A stretch of 64,000 bases of DNA from Hyphomicrobium facile (GCF_900116175.1 NZ_FPCH01000002.1:682001-746000), one strand, 5' to 3'. Counted from the first letter of the stretch, positions 28,162 through 38,067 are shown. Notes: generated from the letters alone by a model not told the origin. Made by a program: numbers and translations.

Positions 28162-29235
28162 TCATGACGCAATAGGCGCGAGCGAACGCACGATCTCGAG
28201 TCGTTTCGCGTAATCCGGGATGATCGCATAATCAGCGCAGTATGAAAGATCCTCTTCAAGATCATCCCACTGCATGGCCTTGAGTTGATCGCGCGTGAAC
28301 AGATCGCGGACGGAAGGGTCACCCATTTGAACAACCGGGTTGCATGCGCCAGCGGCCAACGACGCTGCTTTCGCGCCTTGCTCGCTCAATAGAAAACCGA
28401 GAAATGTCTCGACGACCGCGAGCGGCGCGCGTCCATCCTTGAGATGTCCATTGACCTCCACGAAGGCCACGGCTCCTTTGCCCTCGATGGGGCCGCTGCT
28501 TGGCGTGACGGCACGCACCTCGAGGTGGCCTGCAAGCCGCGCGGGCGAAGCCGTATAAATTCCACCGCTGATGTAAAAATCGATCTCTCTGCTGACGAGC
28601 GCGGCGTTCATGCGGTGATGATCGCCGGTGATGAGCCGCGCCGATTGAAAAATGGTCGCGGCCGTCCGGCGAAAGGTCGACTCCGCCTCATCGTCCATCG
28701 TCACGAACGGGTTCAAACCGGCAGCTATGGCAATGTGCATGACATTGAAATCCTCGTACGCGAGGATACCGAACCGGCCCTTGAGGCTCGATTCCATCGC
28801 GAGACGGAAACCTTCGTCCCTTGCGGTCGCAACCGACAATCCGTTTTGATTGACGACGAGATTGAACGGTCCACAGCGTTGCGGCAGGCCGATGAGCTGA
28901 TAATCGGGGTCGCGCACTGCCGCTTCGAAGCGACTGAAGGGCGTCCTCAGATTGCTCACACGCTCGGAGAACGATGAATTCAGCGGGCGAATGGCGCCCG
29001 CCGGGTGCAACACGTCTCGAACGAACGGCGTGTTGATGTTGATGACGTCCCAGCGGCCGCGCTCGTCGAGGATCCTGCGGCTTGCCGCATCATCTGAAAG
29101 ATGATCCTCGCCCGTTACCCTGAAGCCGCTCGCGCGAAGAAACGCCGACGGAAGGTCGCCCGCTGCGTAGCCTTCCCAACCGAGACACCGGAGATTCGTA
29201 TCGCTGCGTGTTTCGCGTTTGACGGCGGCTTCCAT
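28162..29235 (-). CDS. Extracellular solute-binding protein family (PotD-like), no signal peptide seen
   Basis: 357 aa, resembling polyamine-type periplasmic binding proteins: an opening LRCLGWEGYAA, a central RCGPFNLVVNQNGLSVATAR with FGILAYEDFNVMHIAIAAGL, and a hydrophobic ligand-site region (SREIDFYISGGIYTASPARL). No N-terminal signal peptide or lipobox is visible; the start is MEAAVKRETRSDTNLR. No permease or ATPase gene is adjacent. Either it is cytoplasmic with a sensing or enzymatic role, or the true start differs. It converges with the secreted protein gene upstream (11 nt gap). Confidence 0.7.
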   Translation of the reverse strand: MEAAVKRETRSDTNLRCLGWEGYAAGDLPSAFLRASGFRVTGEDHLSDDAASRRILDERGRWDVININTPFVRDVLHPAGAIRPLNSSFSERVSNLRTPFSRFEAAVRDPDYQLIGLPQRCGPFNLVVNQNGLSVATARDEGFRLAMESSLKGRFGILAYEDFNVMHIAIAAGLNPFVTMDDEAESTFRRTAATIFQSARLITGDHHRMNAALVSREIDFYISGGIYTASPARLAGHLEVRAVTPSSGPIEGKGAVAFVEVNGHLKDGRAPLAVVETFLGFLLSEQGAKAASLAAGACNPVVQMGDPSVRDLFTRDQLKAMQWDDLEEDLSYCADYAIIPDYAKRLEIVRSLAPIAS

Positions 29236-29285
29236 TCGTTATCCTTATAGCTCCACGTCAGTTTAGCAGGCCGGCCGGCAAGAGG

Positions 29286-30152
29286 TCATTGCGCCGCTTC
29301 GACTAGCCCTTTCAACACGGTTGCGAGGTCGGTCGTACCTCTTTGCCGTGTTGACGGGCTGCCCTCGAACTCGATCCATCCTTCGTTGAAGCCATCGAGC
29401 ATTTGGATGCGCGGGATTGGGTCCTTCATGCCTTGGGCTTTGAACCGCGGCCCCCAAGTGTCGCGCGGCACGACTTCCGCATTTACCGGATGACCGAGGA
29501 TTTTCGCGAAAGTCGCTGCGACTTCGCTCGGAGTGTAGCGCTTCGCTGCTTCGAGTTCGACAACCCGCTTGCCCTGGTATTCGTCTTGTATGAGCGCCGC
29601 CGCCAAGCGACCGATGTCTGCCGTCGCGATCATGGGAAAGGCTTTGTCGAGCGGCTGAAGAAAAGACGCGATGACGCCGTTGTCGCGCGCGGACGCCACG
29701 TCCCATGAAAAGTTTTCCATGAACCAGGCGGGGCGCAAGAACGTCACCGGCATCGGTAGGCGACTTAGCTCCTTCTCCATGATGGTCCGCTGCGTGAGAA
29801 GATTGGGTTGCGCCGCCTGCGCACCGATCGTTGAAAGGCTTACGACATGGCGGGGTCGCGATTTTTCGAGAGCCGCTTTCACCGCGTTGATGACGGCTCG
29901 CGCCTCGGGAAAGCCAGGTGATGGATCGAATTCGCTTGGCGGCAAGATGAACACGCCGTCGGCGCCCCGGAAGGCTTCAGCGAGCGCTTCGGCGTCCAAC
30001 ATATCCGCGATTGCGATATCGCAGCCTTGCGACGCCCACGTTTTCCCCGTCACGGCATTCCGAACGACGGCGCGGACGGGCTTTCCGGCGCTCAGCATCG
30101 AGCGGGCGAGCGCTCCCCCGACTTGGCCGGTTATTCCGGTGATTGCGTACAT
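29286..30152 (-). CDS. NmrA-like NAD(P)-binding oxidoreductase
   Basis: 288 aa from the ATG at 30152 (MYAITGITGQVGGALARSML). The N-terminal Rossmann motif TGITGQVGG, the SLSTIGAQAAQPNLLT segment and the tyrosine-free active region are characteristic of the NmrA/atypical short-chain dehydrogenase group (quinone-reductase-like or redox-sensing). The family includes NAD(P)H:quinone reductases such as QorB, but the substrate cannot be told here. It is divergent from a LysR-type gene with a 131-base gap, the usual arrangement of a regulator and its target. Confidence 0.82.
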   Translation of the reverse strand: MYAITGITGQVGGALARSMLSAGKPVRAVVRNAVTGKTWASQGCDIAIADMLDAEALAEAFRGADGVFILPPSEFDPSPGFPEARAVINAVKAALEKSRPRHVVSLSTIGAQAAQPNLLTQRTIMEKELSRLPMPVTFLRPAWFMENFSWDVASARDNGVIASFLQPLDKAFPMIATADIGRLAAALIQDEYQGKRVVELEAAKRYTPSEVAATFAKILGHPVNAEVVPRDTWGPRFKAQGMKDPIPRIQMLDGFNEGWIEFEGSPSTRQRGTTDLATVLKGLVEAAQ

Positions 30153-30222
30153 TGCTGTTCTCCTGAGCCGCTTCTCCTGGATCAAACTCGATCATGGCGG
30201 CCACAACTTCGCATCGCGCCGA

Positions 30223-30272
30223 AGTTGACTGAAGTGCGTTCGTGTCCACATATTGATGACTGAAGATCAACT
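30223..30272. promoter_or_regulatory. Candidate LysR operator between the divergent NmrA and LysR genes
   Basis: Inside the 131-base divergent spacer, AGTTGA (30223-30228) and TCAACT (30267-30272) form an inverted pair, and the nonamer TGACTGAAG occurs twice in direct orientation (30226-30234 and 30257-30265), 31 bases apart, close to three helical turns. This suits binding of a LysR-type tetramer to two half-sites. It is a pattern-based inference. Confidence 0.4.
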
Positions 30273-30283
30273 ATGGGCTGGCC

Positions 30284-31183
30284 ATGGCTTTCGACGGGCG
30301 GCTGCTTTCCGGCGTGACGGTTCTTTCCGCGGTTATCGAGGGCGGCAGCTTCGTGCGTGCCGCGGACTCGCTCGGCATCACGACGTCGGGGGTAAGCCGT
30401 GCGATTTCGCGGCTGGAGGAGCGGCTCGGCGCGCGCCTCCTCGACCGGACGACACGTTCGGTTTCGTTGACCGATGAGGGCCGGCGTTTCTACGAGAGGG
30501 TGAAGCCAAGCCTCGCCGACATCGAGGATGCGGCGACGATTGCTTCAGGCGCCGCCAATGTCGTGCGCGGGCGATTGCGAGTGAATATCGATCCGGTCGT
30601 TTCGCAGCTCATCTTGCCCGGGCGGCTCGGTAAGTTCCTGGAACTCTATCCGGAACTCTCGCTCGACTGTGTCACGCGCGAACAGGTCGGCGATCTCGTG
30701 GGTGACGGCATCGACGTTGCGGTGCGATTCGGCGAGCCTCCAACTTCGTCGCTCATCATCCGCAAGCTCGCGGAACTGCAGGTCGTTACCGTCGCCGCGC
30801 CGAGCTATTTGAAGCGCCGGGGGCGTCCGGAGCATCCGAACGACCTCGCCGGACACGCGTGTATCGATTTGCGCGATCCGCTTACGCGGCGGCCCTACGC
30901 GTGGGAATTCCACAAAGGCCGCAAGGTTCTTTCGGTGAAAACCGAGAGCCGGCTGCTATTGAGCGATGCCGGAACCATGCTCACGGAGACATTGGCCGGC
31001 ACCGGGATCGCTCAGGTTTTCGAAGTGGTCGCCAGAGATCTCATTAAGAGCGGCAGGCTCGTCGACCTTTTTCCAGCGTGGGCCGACGAGCGATTCCCGC
31101 TCTATGCCTACTATCCTTCGCGGCACCATCCCGCAGCTAAGGTTCGCGCTTTCGTCGATTTCATTCTGACCGCGGTGCGCTGA
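30284..31183 (+). CDS. LysR-type transcriptional regulator
   Basis: 299 aa, the standard length. The winged-helix domain at residues 1-60 includes LLSGVTVLSAVIEGGSFVRA, then ITTSGVSRAISRLEERLGA and LLDRTTRSVSLTDEGRRFYE. The periplasmic-binding-like effector domain follows (LRVNIDPVVSQLILPGRLGK and a C-terminal FPLYAYYPSRHHPAAKVRAF). The subgroup resembles DsdC/CrgA-type LysRs that control adjacent oxidoreductases. The obvious candidate target is the divergent NmrA-like gene. Effector unknown. Confidence 0.93.
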   Translation: MAFDGRLLSGVTVLSAVIEGGSFVRAADSLGITTSGVSRAISRLEERLGARLLDRTTRSVSLTDEGRRFYERVKPSLADIEDAATIASGAANVVRGRLRVNIDPVVSQLILPGRLGKFLELYPELSLDCVTREQVGDLVGDGIDVAVRFGEPPTSSLIIRKLAELQVVTVAAPSYLKRRGRPEHPNDLAGHACIDLRDPLTRRPYAWEFHKGRKVLSVKTESRLLLSDAGTMLTETLAGTGIAQVFEVVARDLIKSGRLVDLFPAWADERFPLYAYYPSRHHPAAKVRAFVDFILTAVR

Positions 31184-31310
31184 GCGAGGCACGAGCGGTG
31201 CGGTGCGGCGCCATCCGGTAAATCCGGGATCTCTCGCTCTCCAACTGGACGCGGTCAGCCGCGCGAGTCGCGATTACGTACAGACGGCCTCTCCGCACGA
31301 GGCGTTGCAC

Positions 31311-31408
31311 AAACGAAAGCCGCCGCACGGGGGCGTGCAGCGGCTATTCAGCTGGGCGTTGAGAGAGATCAAACTCCAGCGTCCTCGGCCGCGTGAGAGC
31401 GCGGCCGA
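31311..31408 (-). terminator. Hairpins downstream of the porin gene, likely terminator
   Basis: Two hairpins lie after the porin stop. The nearer has an 8-base stem, TCGGCCGC (31385-31392) with GCGGCCGA (31401-31408). The farther, at 31316-31343, pairs AGCCGC/GCACG with CGTGC/GCGGCT and is followed on the minus strand by TTTCGTTTG. The second is the better intrinsic terminator because of its T-rich tail. Confidence 0.5.
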
Positions 31409-31415
31409 AAGCTCG

Positions 31416-32189
31416 TTACGGAAGCAGGTTCACACCTGCCGAGAACACGAAGCGGGCATCGGAAAGGCCAGGGTCGATACCGGCCGAGCCAATGTCGGTG
31501 TCCGAATAGCGGAAGTCCATGAAGAACTTGTCGACGTTGACCTTAACGCCAGCGTTCCAATACGTGTAGGACTGCACACCATTCCAGTAACCGGATTGTG
31601 CGCCACCGTTATAAAATGCGTTGTCGCCTGCGTCCGTGTGACCGACCAAGGCCGTGAACTGCGGAGCGAACTGCGCGAACTTCGGAAGGTCGTAGGCAAC
31701 TGTGCCTTCATACGAAATGTTGCTGGTGGCTGCAGCGCCCTGGTCCGGCGTCAGAAAGATGTTAGCACCCACCGTCAGGCCTTCGCGAAGCGTGGTCGTC
31801 GCGCCGATCTTGAATTCGAAATAGTCGATATCAGACGACGAGCCGTCGCGGTTGCCATAGGTGTAGTACAGCGCCTGCAGATCCCAATTGACCGGGCCAG
31901 TTACCGGACGAATACCGACATAGATATCCTGCTCCCACGGACCGTATGCCCCGTTATTGATGTTGGAGGTCCACGCCGCCGCATAGAGAATGCCGTAGCT
32001 GAGTTCCTGATAAGCGTTGACTGTCGGACCATTGTCCGTGAACGAGATACCGCGGAACAAGTAATCCGAAGCACCCGTGAGCGTCAGCGCGTAGCCGAAC
32101 TGCCTGTCTTCTGCGGAAGCGATGCTGGCGGAGGCAAACAATGCCAAAGCCGCTACACAAGCCCCACCCGTGACCTTACGTCCGAACAT
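31416..32189 (-). CDS. TorF-family putative outer-membrane porin
   Basis: 257 aa with a signal peptide (VTGGACVAALALFASASIAS, then AEDR). The mature sequence has the alternating pattern of a beta barrel with many aromatic residues, and carries GASDYLFRGISFTDNGPTVN, a signature of the TorF/Gcw_chp family. The C-terminus ends in VFSAGVNLLP, and the last strands are amphipathic as expected for outer-membrane insertion. The family is common in methylotrophic and other alphaproteobacteria; transport substrate unknown. The 500 bases upstream are gene-free and divergent from the MurR/RpiR gene. Confidence 0.85.
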   Translation of the reverse strand: MFGRKVTGGACVAALALFASASIASAEDRQFGYALTLTGASDYLFRGISFTDNGPTVNAYQELSYGILYAAAWTSNINNGAYGPWEQDIYVGIRPVTGPVNWDLQALYYTYGNRDGSSSDIDYFEFKIGATTTLREGLTVGANIFLTPDQGAAATSNISYEGTVAYDLPKFAQFAPQFTALVGHTDAGDNAFYNGGAQSGYWNGVQSYTYWNAGVKVNVDKFFMDFRYSDTDIGSAGIDPGLSDARFVFSAGVNLLP

Positions 32190-32689
32190 CTAAATCCCCT
32201 ATTCTGCAGAGGAAGCGGCCCCGCGCCCTCTGTCCCCGAATTCACCCATCACCCCGGACTGCGTATCGCCTTGGCGACTCGCCCCAGACCCGACATACTT
32301 TTTTGTAATGGTACGGGTGTCCCATTCAATCAAATAGTATGAATGTGCGTTGCACTCGGTACAGAGTGTGACGCCTCTGCAACAAAGCAGGTTCTTTTGC
32401 CTAAATACCGTTCGTTTTGCCCGCGTTCAGAGCCCAAAAGCAGGTCGCTTTGAGGGGTGGGAGCGCCCTCCGCGAATGGCGGCGCAGATCGGATTTGCGT
32501 GGAGGCGGGCTTGATGACCGCGTCCCAATATGTTCGACTGTATACTGATTATTAGCGACTCGGGGGGTCGCCCCCGATAACGTTCAGCGGTTCTTTTATT
32601 GCCCGTCAGGGCCGTCACTTGGTTTGCGCGATAGCCTCTTCTTTCGAGCGGCTTGGAATTAGCACTCATTTATTTCGCCAAGAGAACAA
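32190..32689. other. Gene-free divergent region between porin and MurR/RpiR genes
   Basis: About 500 bases with no credible gene (an 80-residue minus-strand frame at 32427-32669 lacks coding character). It should hold the divergent promoters. A short GC hairpin, CGGGGG (32561-32566) and CCCCCG (32571-32576), lies about 115 bases before the MurR/RpiR gene. No clear -35/-10 pair was assigned. Confidence 0.4.
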
Positions 32690-33589
32690 ATGGATCAGTC
32701 ATTTATTCGACCAGAAGGCGCAACTGCGGTCCTTGACCTGCTGGCTAAAAGCCTAGGTGGCCTAACGCCCGAACTGAGGAAGGCCGCCACGCACGTTCTG
32801 GAGCACTCCAACCTCATCAGCGTCAGCTCCATTCGCGAGATGGCCGAGCAGGCGAACGTAAAGCCAAACACCCTCGTGAGGATGGCCCGAGCCATTGGCT
32901 TCGAGGGATACGAAGATTTCCGCAAGCCATTCCGGGAAAAGGTCATCAAGGGCCAGGAAGATTTCCCCGACCGCGTCCGCTGGCTTCAATCCCTCGCTCA
33001 AGACGGCAAGCTCGCGGGGCTTTATTCCGAGATCGCCACAGCCTCGATCGCCAACATCGAACGGCAATTTTCAGGGACGACATCAGTCGCCATCAAGGCC
33101 GCGGCAGACGATATCGTCCATGCGCCAACGACCTACGTTTTGGGTACGGGGATGGCCAATTCGATTGCCGCGTATTTCGCCTTCATCGCGAGCGTGGCCA
33201 TCGGTAAAGTCACCGCCATCCCGCGTGATGGCCTGCTGCCTGCTGATGGCCTGGCTCGGGCGGCGACGAGCGACGTGCTCCTTGCCATGGCATTCAAGCC
33301 CTATCAGCACGAAGTCATCGACGCCGTGGAGCTGGCGGTTTCGCGGGGCATCACGGTCATTGGCATTTCGGACAGCCCTGCCTCCCCCATTCTGGCGGGG
33401 GCGGGTCACCGGTTCGTCGTTCCGATGATTACGACGCAATTCTTCGCTTCGAGCGTCGCGCTGATGTCGCTTCTGGAAACGATCATTGCGTTCGTGATCG
33501 CGGCGGCCAGCCCGGAAGCCGTCAAGACCATCGACATGCTCCAGCACCGGCACGAACTCCATCGCTCTTGGAGCGACGGCGAGCGATGA
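32690..33589 (+). CDS. MurR/RpiR-family transcriptional regulator
   Basis: 299 aa: an N-terminal RpiR-type helix-turn-helix (residues about 8-85, with LRKAATHVLEHSNLISVSSI and REMAEQANVKPNTLVRMARA) and a C-terminal SIS sugar-phosphate-binding domain (PTTYVLGTGMANSIAAYFAF; SRGITVIGISDSPASPILAG). The family regulates sugar catabolic genes in response to phosphosugars, but no sugar gene lies next to it. The divergent porin, 500 bases away, is the closest possible target. Effector unknown. Confidence 0.92.
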   Translation: MDQSFIRPEGATAVLDLLAKSLGGLTPELRKAATHVLEHSNLISVSSIREMAEQANVKPNTLVRMARAIGFEGYEDFRKPFREKVIKGQEDFPDRVRWLQSLAQDGKLAGLYSEIATASIANIERQFSGTTSVAIKAAADDIVHAPTTYVLGTGMANSIAAYFAFIASVAIGKVTAIPRDGLLPADGLARAATSDVLLAMAFKPYQHEVIDAVELAVSRGITVIGISDSPASPILAGAGHRFVVPMITTQFFASSVALMSLLETIIAFVIAAASPEAVKTIDMLQHRHELHRSWSDGER

Positions 33590-33767
33590 TTGATTTCTTC
33601 CGTTGACCGCCACCAATGCGCACGACCGGTCGACGGGTGCCAACTTGGCAAAGCCATGCGTGCGGCTTCGAACGGAGATCTAAGCTTTCGCGGTGTCGGG
33701 ATGGTCTTGGGCGGCTCCACCGAGGGGCTCGCCAGGATTGAAGCGCCATCTCCATTCAGAAAGGAAA

Positions 33768-33844
33768 TGGCGCGAGAGACGGGACTTGAACCCGCGGCCT
33801 CCGCCGTGACAGGGCGGCGCTCTAACCAACTGAGCTACTCCCGC
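33768..33844 (-). tRNA. tRNA-Asp (GTC)
   Basis: 77-base cloverleaf on the minus strand with acceptor GCGGGAG pairing CTCTCGC (one G-U), D-arm with AGCTCAGTTGGTTAGAGC, anticodon loop CTGTCAC (anticodon GTC), T-arm GGGTTCAAGTCCC, and an encoded CCA at 33768-33770. Confidence 0.97.
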
Positions 33845-33974
33845 AATCCAGAAAGTGACGGGCGCCGAAGCGCCCGCCGTCACGACGCTGGGAATACGTG
33901 ATGGCCGTCCGGCCGTCAAGCCGGAGATCGCATTCCAAAGACAACAAAAAATCGCGGTTCGGCCCTGCAGTTGC

Positions 33975-34481
33975 TCACGTTCGGCCGAGAAAATCCCGCT
34001 TGCCTACCTCGAGGCCGTTGTGTCGCAGGATGTCGTAGGCGGTGGTGCAGTGAAAATAGAAATTCGGCAATGCGACGTGGAGCAGGTAATCGCGCCCGCT
34101 CAACGTCACATCGGCGCCGCCGAGCTTGAGCGTCAATTGCTTGGTATCGGAGCCTTCGAGCTGCTCGGGCTTGTAGGCGGCCAGGAGAGCCTGGATCTTC
34201 GCGATGCGCCCCTTGAGCTCGGGAAGCGTCGTTTCCGTATCAGGGAAGCTCGGAACCTCGATACCGGCCAGCCGGGCCGGCGCCGCCTTGGCGAAGTCGG
34301 TTGCGAGCTGCACCTGCCGGGTGAGGTTGAACATATCGGGATAGAGCCGCGCGGCGAGCAGCACCGCGATATCGATTTTTTTTGCCGCGGCGTAGGCCTC
34401 GGCTTTGTCGAGAATCGCATCGAGGGCGCTCAGCTGCTTCTGAAACGTCGGGATCGCAATGTCGTACATCGAGACGGACAT
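33975..34481 (-). CDS. DUF1993 family protein
   Basis: 168 aa. Characteristic elements are MYDIAIPTFQKQLSALDAIL at the N-terminus, LAARLYPDMFNLTRQVQLAT in the middle, and YLLHVALPNFYFHCTTAYDI with RHNGLEVGKRDFLG at the end. This is the DUF1993 pattern (a DinB-like four-helix bundle with histidine positions that could bind metal). Cytosolic, function unknown. It lies between two tRNA genes with no obvious operon partner. Confidence 0.88.
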   Translation of the reverse strand: MSVSMYDIAIPTFQKQLSALDAILDKAEAYAAAKKIDIAVLLAARLYPDMFNLTRQVQLATDFAKAAPARLAGIEVPSFPDTETTLPELKGRIAKIQALLAAYKPEQLEGSDTKQLTLKLGGADVTLSGRDYLLHVALPNFYFHCTTAYDILRHNGLEVGKRDFLGRT

Positions 34482-34743
34482 GGGTGCTCTTTCTTCGTTG
34501 GACGGGACGGACGCACGGAATACGCGAGTAGCCGCTTCACTTGGGAGGTTTAGTTCGAATTAAAAGATGCGTGGCGACGCGCAGCTGAAGCGAGCCGTGG
34601 CGCTTTGCGCCGCTGTTATCCACCTTATCTGATCGAACGAACATCCACCGACCGGCCTAGTAACGTGCCGTTGTGCGGTGGAGCGCAAAAAGTGCCCGCA
34701 ATTACGGGACACATCGAAGCCGACAGCAATTTCATTGAAAACA

Positions 34744-34818
34744 TGGTGGGCGGTGAGAGGGTCGAACTCCCGACATCCTCGGTGTAAACGAGGCGCTCTA
34801 CCACTGAGCTAACCGCCC
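34744..34818 (-). tRNA. tRNA-Val (TAC)
   Basis: 75-base minus-strand cloverleaf: acceptor GGGCGGT with ACCGCCC, D-arm TAGCTCAGTGGTAGAGC, anticodon loop TTTACAC (anticodon TAC), T-arm with GGAGTTCGACCCTC, and encoded CCA (34744-34746). It follows hup, as in many alphaproteobacteria. Confidence 0.97.
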
Positions 34819-34852
34819 GAAGCGCCTTTGCTAATCGGTCTGCAAAGGCCTG

Positions 34853-34888
34853 TCAAAAACAAACACGCGCGCCGCTCACGCGACGCGC
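34853..34888 (-). terminator. Intrinsic terminator of the HU gene
   Basis: A nine-position stem with one mismatch (34867-34875 with 34880-34888) and loop TCAC (plus strand). On the minus strand it is followed by GTGTTTGTTTTTG. It lies 22 bases beyond the HU stop codon. Confidence 0.7.
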
Positions 34889-34910
34889 GCAAAAAAATTG
34901 CCGATGCGGC

Positions 34911-35189
34911 CTAGTTCAAGTTCAGCGCGTCCTTAAGACCCTTTGCCGGCGTGAACTTCGGCACGCGCGAAGCCGGGATCTGAATGGTTTTGCCCGTTGC
35001 GGGGTTGCGGCCTTCGCGCGCCTTACGGGCTGCGACCTTGAAGGTGCCGAAATCGGGGATGCGCACTTCGTGGCCATCCTTCATCGCCGCGCGAATGTGT
35101 GCGAGAACGGCGTCAACCACGCCACCCGCCTTTTCTTTCGTCAGCTCGCAATCTCTCGCAACGGCATCAATCAAATCTTTCTTGCTCAT
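34911..35189 (-). CDS. hup: HU-family DNA-binding protein
   Basis: 92-aa nucleoid protein that bends DNA as a dimer. The sequence shows the helical N-terminus (MSKKDLIDAVARDCELTKEK), the beta segment VRIPDFGTFKVAARKAREGR, and the DNA-binding arm tip RNPATGKTIQI. The short C-terminal helix (FTPAKGLKDALN) completes the fold. It sits downstream of lon on the same strand, as in most alphaproteobacteria, with its own gap of 247 bases. Confidence 0.96.
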   Translation of the reverse strand: MSKKDLIDAVARDCELTKEKAGGVVDAVLAHIRAAMKDGHEVRIPDFGTFKVAARKAREGRNPATGKTIQIPASRVPKFTPAKGLKDALNLN

Positions 35190-35436
35190 CTCGTCTTTCC
35201 TCTAATGTGGGAGATGGGTTTCAGCTCAGGGCGCGAAGCCCGAGGCGGCCACATCGGGGAGTAGCCGGCCGCGCATGTTCGGCTAGAAGCGCCCAATCGC
35301 CCCTTCCGTCAAGCAGAAAACGCCCGTGTTTCCGGACAAAAGCACATCAAAGTGCTCAATCGGTGCCTAAGAAAATGCCCCTGCACGGTTACCGCGCAGA
35401 GGCTTCTATTTCGATAAATTTTTCTGTTCAGGGGGC

Positions 35437-37863
35437 TTAGTGGGCGGTGATCCGCGCACTGGCTTTTCCTGACTCCTTCGCCTCGAGCGCCTCGGCTTCC
35501 GCCGCCTCGTCCCAGGTAATGGGTTCCGGCACGCGAACGAGAGCGATCTTCAAGACTTCATCGAGACGCGAGACCGGGATGATATCGATCTTGGTCTGCA
35601 CCTCGGCCGGAATTTCCGCCAAATCCTTGGCGTTTTCTTCCGGAATGATGACCGTCTTGATGCCGCCACGGAGGGCCGCAAGGAGCTTTTCCTTGAGGCC
35701 GCCGATCGGCAGCACGCGACCGCGCAGCGTGATCTCGCCCGTCATCGCCACATCCTTGCGGACGGGAATGCCGGTCAAAACCGAGATGATCGCCGTCGTC
35801 ATTGCGATACCTGCGGAAGGTCCATCCTTCGGCGTCGCGCCTTCCGGCACGTGCACGTGGATGTCGCGCTTCTCGAACAAGCTCGGATGAATGCCGAAGT
35901 CGATCGAGTGCGAGCGCACATAGGCGTTCGCGGCCTGAATCGATTCCTTCATCACATCGCGCAGGTTGCCGGTGACGCTCATTCTGCCTTTGCCCGGCAT
36001 CATGACGCCTTCGATCGTGAGCAGCTCGCCGCCGACCTCGGTCCAGGCAAGGCCCGTCACGATACCGACCTGATCCTCGAGCTCGGCTTCGCCGTAGCGA
36101 TACTTCGGCACGCCGAGGAAGTCGTGGACGTTCTCGGCCGTGACGACGATCGAGGTCTTCGACGACGTCAGGATTTCCTTCACCGCCTTACGTGCAAGCT
36201 TGGCGATTTCACGCTCGAGAGAGCGCACGCCTGCTTCGCGCGTGTAACGGCGAATGACTTCCTTCAACGCTCCGTCTTCGACCGACCACTCGCCCTGCTC
36301 GAGCCCGTGAGCAGAGTACTGCTCGGGGATCAAGTGGCGCTTGGCGATCTCAAGCTTCTCGTCTTCCGTGTAGCCCGCAAGACGAATGATCTCCATACGG
36401 TCCATCAGGGCCGGCGGGATGTTGAGCGTGTTGGCGGTCGTCACGAACATCACGTTCGAGAGGTCATAGTCGACCTCAAGATAGTGATCGTTGAACGTGC
36501 CGTTCTGCTCGGGGTCCAACACTTCGAGCAGCGCCGCTGCCGGATCGCCGCGGAAGTCCTGACCCATCTTGTCGATCTCGTCCAAGAGGAAGAGCGGATT
36601 GGTCCGCTTTGCCTTCTTCATGGACTGAATGACCTTGCCCGGCATGGAGCCGATGTAGGTCCGGCGGTGACCGCGGATTTCCGCTTCGTCACGAACGCCG
36701 CCAAGCGACATGCGCACGAACTCGCGACCGGTCGCGTTCGCGATCGACTTTCCAAGCGACGTCTTACCGACGCCGGGAGGCCCGACGAGGCACAGGATCG
36801 GCCCTTTCAGCTTATTCGTACGCGCCTGCACGGCGAGATACTCGAGGATGCGTTCCTTGACCTTCTCGAGGCCGTAGTGCTCCTGATCGAGAATCGTCTG
36901 GGCTTCGGCAATGTCCTTCTTGACCTTGCCCTTGATGCCCCACGGGATCGACAAGAGCCAATCGAGGTAGTTGCGAACGACCGTCGCTTCAGCCGACATC
37001 GGCGACATCTGCTTGAGCTTCTTCAGCTCAGCCAGCGCCTTGTCCTTGGCTTCCTTCGACAGCTTCGTGTTCTCGATCTTTTCCTCGAACTCGGCGATGT
37101 CATCGCGTTCGTCGGAATCGCCAAGCTCCTTCTGAATGGCCTTCATCTGCTCATTCAGATAGTACTCGCGCTGCGTCTTCTCCATCTGGCGCTTGACGCG
37201 CGAGCGGATCTTTCTCTCGACCTGGAGAACGGAAATCTCGCTCTCCATGAGCGTGTAGACGCGTTCCAGCCGCTCGGAGATGCTGGCGGTTTCCAGCACG
37301 TCCTGCTTCTCGGAGATCTTCACAGCGAGGTGCGAGGCGATCGTGTCGGCGAGCTTCGCGTAGTCCTCGATCTGGCCGACGTTGCTCAGAACCTCGGGCG
37401 AGACCTTCTTGTTGAGCTTCACATAGCTCTCGAACTGCGTGACGACGGAACGCGCAAGCGCCTCCAGCTCGTCCTTTGCGCCCGGAACTTCCGCGACGCG
37501 CTCGACTTCGGCTTCGAAGTAATTGGCGTTGGTGGTGTAGCGCACGATTTTCGCGCGCGCGTTGCCCTCGACGAGGACCTTCACGGTGCCGTCGGGAAGC
37601 TTCAAAAGCTGCAGCACGGAGGCAAGCGTGCCGATCTCGTAAATGGCGTCGGGGGCCGGATCGTCGTCGCCTGCGTTCTTCTGCGCGGCGAGCAGGATCT
37701 GCTTGTCGGCGCGCATGACTTCTTCGAGCGCCGCTATCGATTTCTCGCGACCGACGAAGAGCGGCACGACCATGTACGGGAATACGACGATGTCACGAAG
37801 CGGCAGAACCGGAAACAGCTCTTTGCCGCCGGCTTTCTCTTTGGTCTTTTTGTCTTCGCTCAT
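35437..37863 (-). CDS. lon: ATP-dependent protease Lon
   Basis: 808-aa cytosolic AAA+ serine protease of protein quality control. N-terminal substrate-binding LAN domain ([20 protein letters not shown]), central coiled-coil region ([17 protein letters not shown]), AAA+ module with Walker [16 protein letters not shown] and Walker [11 protein letters not shown], and the C-terminal protease domain with the catalytic serine in [13 protein letters not shown] and the lysine in [14 protein letters not shown]. The C-terminal tail is Glu/Ala-rich ([17 protein letters not shown]). It lies downstream of clpX and upstream of hup. A good RpoH-type promoter sits about 205 bases upstream. Confidence 0.98.
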   Translation of the reverse strand: MSEDKKTKEKAGGKELFPVLPLRDIVVFPYMVVPLFVGREKSIAALEEVMRADKQILLAAQKNAGDDDPAPDAIYEIGTLASVLQLLKLPDGTVKVLVEGNARAKIVRYTTNANYFEAEVERVAEVPGAKDELEALARSVVTQFESYVKLNKKVSPEVLSNVGQIEDYAKLADTIASHLAVKISEKQDVLETASISERLERVYTLMESEISVLQVERKIRSRVKRQMEKTQREYYLNEQMKAIQKELGDSDERDDIAEFEEKIENTKLSKEAKDKALAELKKLKQMSPMSAEATVVRNYLDWLLSIPWGIKGKVKKDIAEAQTILDQEHYGLEKVKERILEYLAVQARTNKLKGPILCLVGPPGVGKTSLGKSIANATGREFVRMSLGGVRDEAEIRGHRRTYIGSMPGKVIQSMKKAKRTNPLFLLDEIDKMGQDFRGDPAAALLEVLDPEQNGTFNDHYLEVDYDLSNVMFVTTANTLNIPPALMDRMEIIRLAGYTEDEKLEIAKRHLIPEQYSAHGLEQGEWSVEDGALKEVIRRYTREAGVRSLEREIAKLARKAVKEILTSSKTSIVVTAENVHDFLGVPKYRYGEAELEDQVGIVTGLAWTEVGGELLTIEGVMMPGKGRMSVTGNLRDVMKESIQAANAYVRSHSIDFGIHPSLFEKRDIHVHVPEGATPKDGPSAGIAMTTAIISVLTGIPVRKDVAMTGEITLRGRVLPIGGLKEKLLAALRGGIKTVIIPEENAKDLAEIPAEVQTKIDIIPVSRLDEVLKIALVRVPEPITWDEAAEAEALEAKESGKASARITAH

Positions 37864-38067
37864 TTCACTACCTATTCGCCGTGCGACGGAAGACTGTCAT
37901 AGCCTTCCGATGCATTCCACACTCGTTCCACTTAGGAGCCACGCTTCCCGCCCCTTTTGTGGCGGCGGTCGGCATGCTCGTGAGCGCGAGCGCGGGGTGA
38001 GACCCAAGCTCAAGACACCGGTTTCAGGATTTCCTCGGCTGGCCGCTTGATGCCACTCCCTCCGAAC

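Noticed and set aside
32427-32669. 80-residue minus-strand frame in the divergent region
   Set aside because: No ribosome site, no recognisable composition, lies in a likely promoter region.
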